A DNA stretch of 8,680 nucleotides from Gammaproteobacteria bacterium (GTDB lineage Bacteria; Pseudomonadota; Gammaproteobacteria; DRJJ01), in contig DRJJ01000322.1 in the NCBI GenBank assembly GCA_011052255.1, positions 1 to 8,680 of the forward strand, given 5' to 3'. Shown piece after piece: positions 8,043-8,680 of the stretch. The notes below the pieces were generated by a model. The model saw only the letters and a list, made by a program, of their open reading frames with translations. It did no database searches and was not told where the DNA came from. The translations under genes were made by a program, and so were the position numbers. The first letter of the stretch is position 1. The number at the start of each line of letters is the position of its first letter.

Positions 8043-8047
8043 CCTCT
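8043..8047 (-). promoter_or_regulatory. Ribosome binding site deciding the channel start
   Basis: On the minus strand AGAGG is six bases before GTG 8036. It favours this start over GTG 8057, which has no purine-rich site at the right distance. Confidence 0.6.
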
Positions 8048-8119
8048 CAAACAACACATGAAATAATGAGGCACAACGAGATCAATCGCTGTCATCATAT
8101 GAATGTGATGGCGAGGTGT

Positions 8120-8572
8120 TTAAATGCGGAAACGGTTGGTTACGAGATAGGTGTCAGTGCCGGGTGTGGGGCCAGGTAGAGAGAAGTCGCTAATAGATAA
8201 TGTGACTGAAACGTCTATTATTGGTAATGAAAGTTCATATGCTGTTATGATCGCCGGAGGTGGTTGTGGTGCATCCAGTGAGAGAACTTGTTTACTGTGA
8301 TGTGTGTCGGCCATGGCTACGTCTTGTAGCCCGATATCAACATGGGTGCTGATATCACAACAACCTACAAATACATTATTAGCCGTAGTATCACAACCCC
8401 CACCCATAGGGCAGCCTTTACTCATATCTTCATCGCAACAACACTTGCTTTGAGGACCAGTGTCCATAAAATCACAAGCAAACAGATTTTGGCTATGGAC
8501 AAACAGACTGCCAAACAACACAATAAGCCACAGGACTTTACGTAAGGGATGATGTCGAAAGTAATTCAGCAT
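8120..8572 (-). CDS. Small exported Cys-rich protein, first gene of the efflux operon
   Basis: I cannot name this family. The 150-residue product has an N-terminal export signal: basic HHPLRK, then hydrophobic VLWLIVLFGSLFV, then a possible cut at LFA/C33. LFAC could be a degenerate lipobox, followed by Asp at +2, which would keep a lipoprotein in the inner membrane; ordinary signal peptidase cleavage is also possible. The mature start is packed with possible metal ligands: C33, C44-C45-C46, C54, C60 and C71-C72, with M50 and M56 (CPMGGGC). The rest is a Pro-rich and beta-like tail. A periplasmic metal-binding or chaperone role is an inference. The frame is open upstream to TTG 8626, but that adds a Tyr/His-rich stretch read from a hexamer repeat, so ATG 8572 is preferred even though neither start has a good ribosome binding site. 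It ends 83 bases before the channel gene's start. Confidence 0.8.
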   Translation of the reverse strand: MLNYFRHHPLRKVLWLIVLFGSLFVHSQNLFACDFMDTGPQSKCCCDEDMSKGCPMGGGCDTTANNVFVGCCDISTHVDIGLQDVAMADTHHSKQVLSLDAPQPPPAIITAYELSLPIIDVSVTLSISDFSLPGPTPGTDTYLVTNRFRI

Positions 8573-8595
8573 ATAGTCATATTTGTTGGTTAATT

Positions 8596-8613
8596 GATAA
8601 TGATAATGATAAT
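8596..8613. promoter_or_regulatory. Candidate Fur box: three direct GATAAT hexamers
   Basis: GATAAT occurs three times in a row without a break (8596-8601, 8602-8607, 8608-8613). Three adjacent GATAAT-type hexamers are the minimal array reported for binding of the ferric uptake regulator Fur. Against the 19-bp consensus GATAATGATAATCATTATC, bases 8596-8614 match at 16 positions. The array begins 24 bases upstream of the chosen ATG of the Cys-rich gene, where a repressor would block the operon promoter. It lies within a 5-bp inverted repeat GGTTA/TAACC (8588-8592, 8613-8617). A chance hexamer repeat in AT-rich DNA is the alternative. Confidence 0.5.
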
Positions 8614-8659
8614 AACCATAATACAACTTGGAACATGTTTCTACTAGTAATGTATGCGT

Positions 8660-8673
8660 ATAATATATATTAT
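8660..8673. repeat. 14-bp perfect AT palindrome at the upstream edge
   Basis: ATAATATATATTAT reads the same on both strands and overlaps a perfect TATAAT on the plus strand (8659-8664). It lies about 90 bases upstream of the first operon gene. It may be promoter DNA for a divergent gene beyond the window or simply AT-rich spacer; no good -35 element could be paired with it. Confidence 0.35.
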
Positions 8674-8680
8674 GTTAAAT

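Noticed and set aside
8342..8545. Plus-strand open frame opposite the Cys-rich gene
   Set aside because: Thr/Ile/Lys-rich product without motifs; the minus strand has a signal peptide and Cys pattern.
8573..8626. N-terminal extension of the Cys-rich protein from TTG 8626
   Set aside because: It would place Tyr/His-rich residues read from the hexamer array before the signal peptide, with no ribosome binding site; the array makes better sense as promoter DNA.

Overview
The window looks like chromosomal or accessory DNA of a free-living gammaproteobacterium. GC content is moderate, there is a c-di-GMP signalling gene, and there is a Gram-negative tripartite efflux operon that needs an outer membrane. 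The taxonomic call is an inference from protein style only. No rRNA, tRNA, transposase or CRISPR array is visible.

Layout: positions 1-405 (+ strand) hold the 3' end of a GGDEF (diguanylate cyclase) gene cut by the window edge. Positions 406-953 are an AT-rich spacer with no convincing gene. From 8572 down to 954, everything lies on the minus strand and reads as one operon in this order: a Cys-rich exported small protein (8572-8120), a TolC/CusC-type outer-membrane channel (8036-6687), a CusB-type periplasmic adaptor (6690-4726), a CusA-type heavy-metal RND pump (4732-1574), and an unrecognised multi-pass membrane protein (1601-954). The last four genes overlap end to end (4, 7 and 28 nt), a sign of translational coupling.

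Function: the pump keeps the three methionines that line the Cu(I)/Ag(I) path in E. coli CusA and has the CusA-like TM4 signature (GAMVDAS..IIEN), so the most likely substrate is monovalent copper or silver. The adaptor carries two tandem Met-rich YtkA/FixH-like domains and a Cys/His metal-binding domain ahead of its hairpin/barrel part. The leader protein is rich in Cys and Met and exported. The last protein starts with a Met cluster. Metal-ligand-rich periplasmic parts therefore occur on four of the five products, while no CusF-like chaperone and no CusRS/CueR-type regulator is encoded in the window.

The most notable points are: (i) three perfect direct GATAAT hexamers just upstream of the first gene, which is the minimal Fur recognition array and suggests iron (Fur) control of a copper-type exporter; (ii) the internal duplication in the adaptor; (iii) loss of the proton-relay lysine in the pump, replaced by Met; and (iv) two unrecognised proteins, at the front and the back of the operon, that may be dedicated parts of the system.
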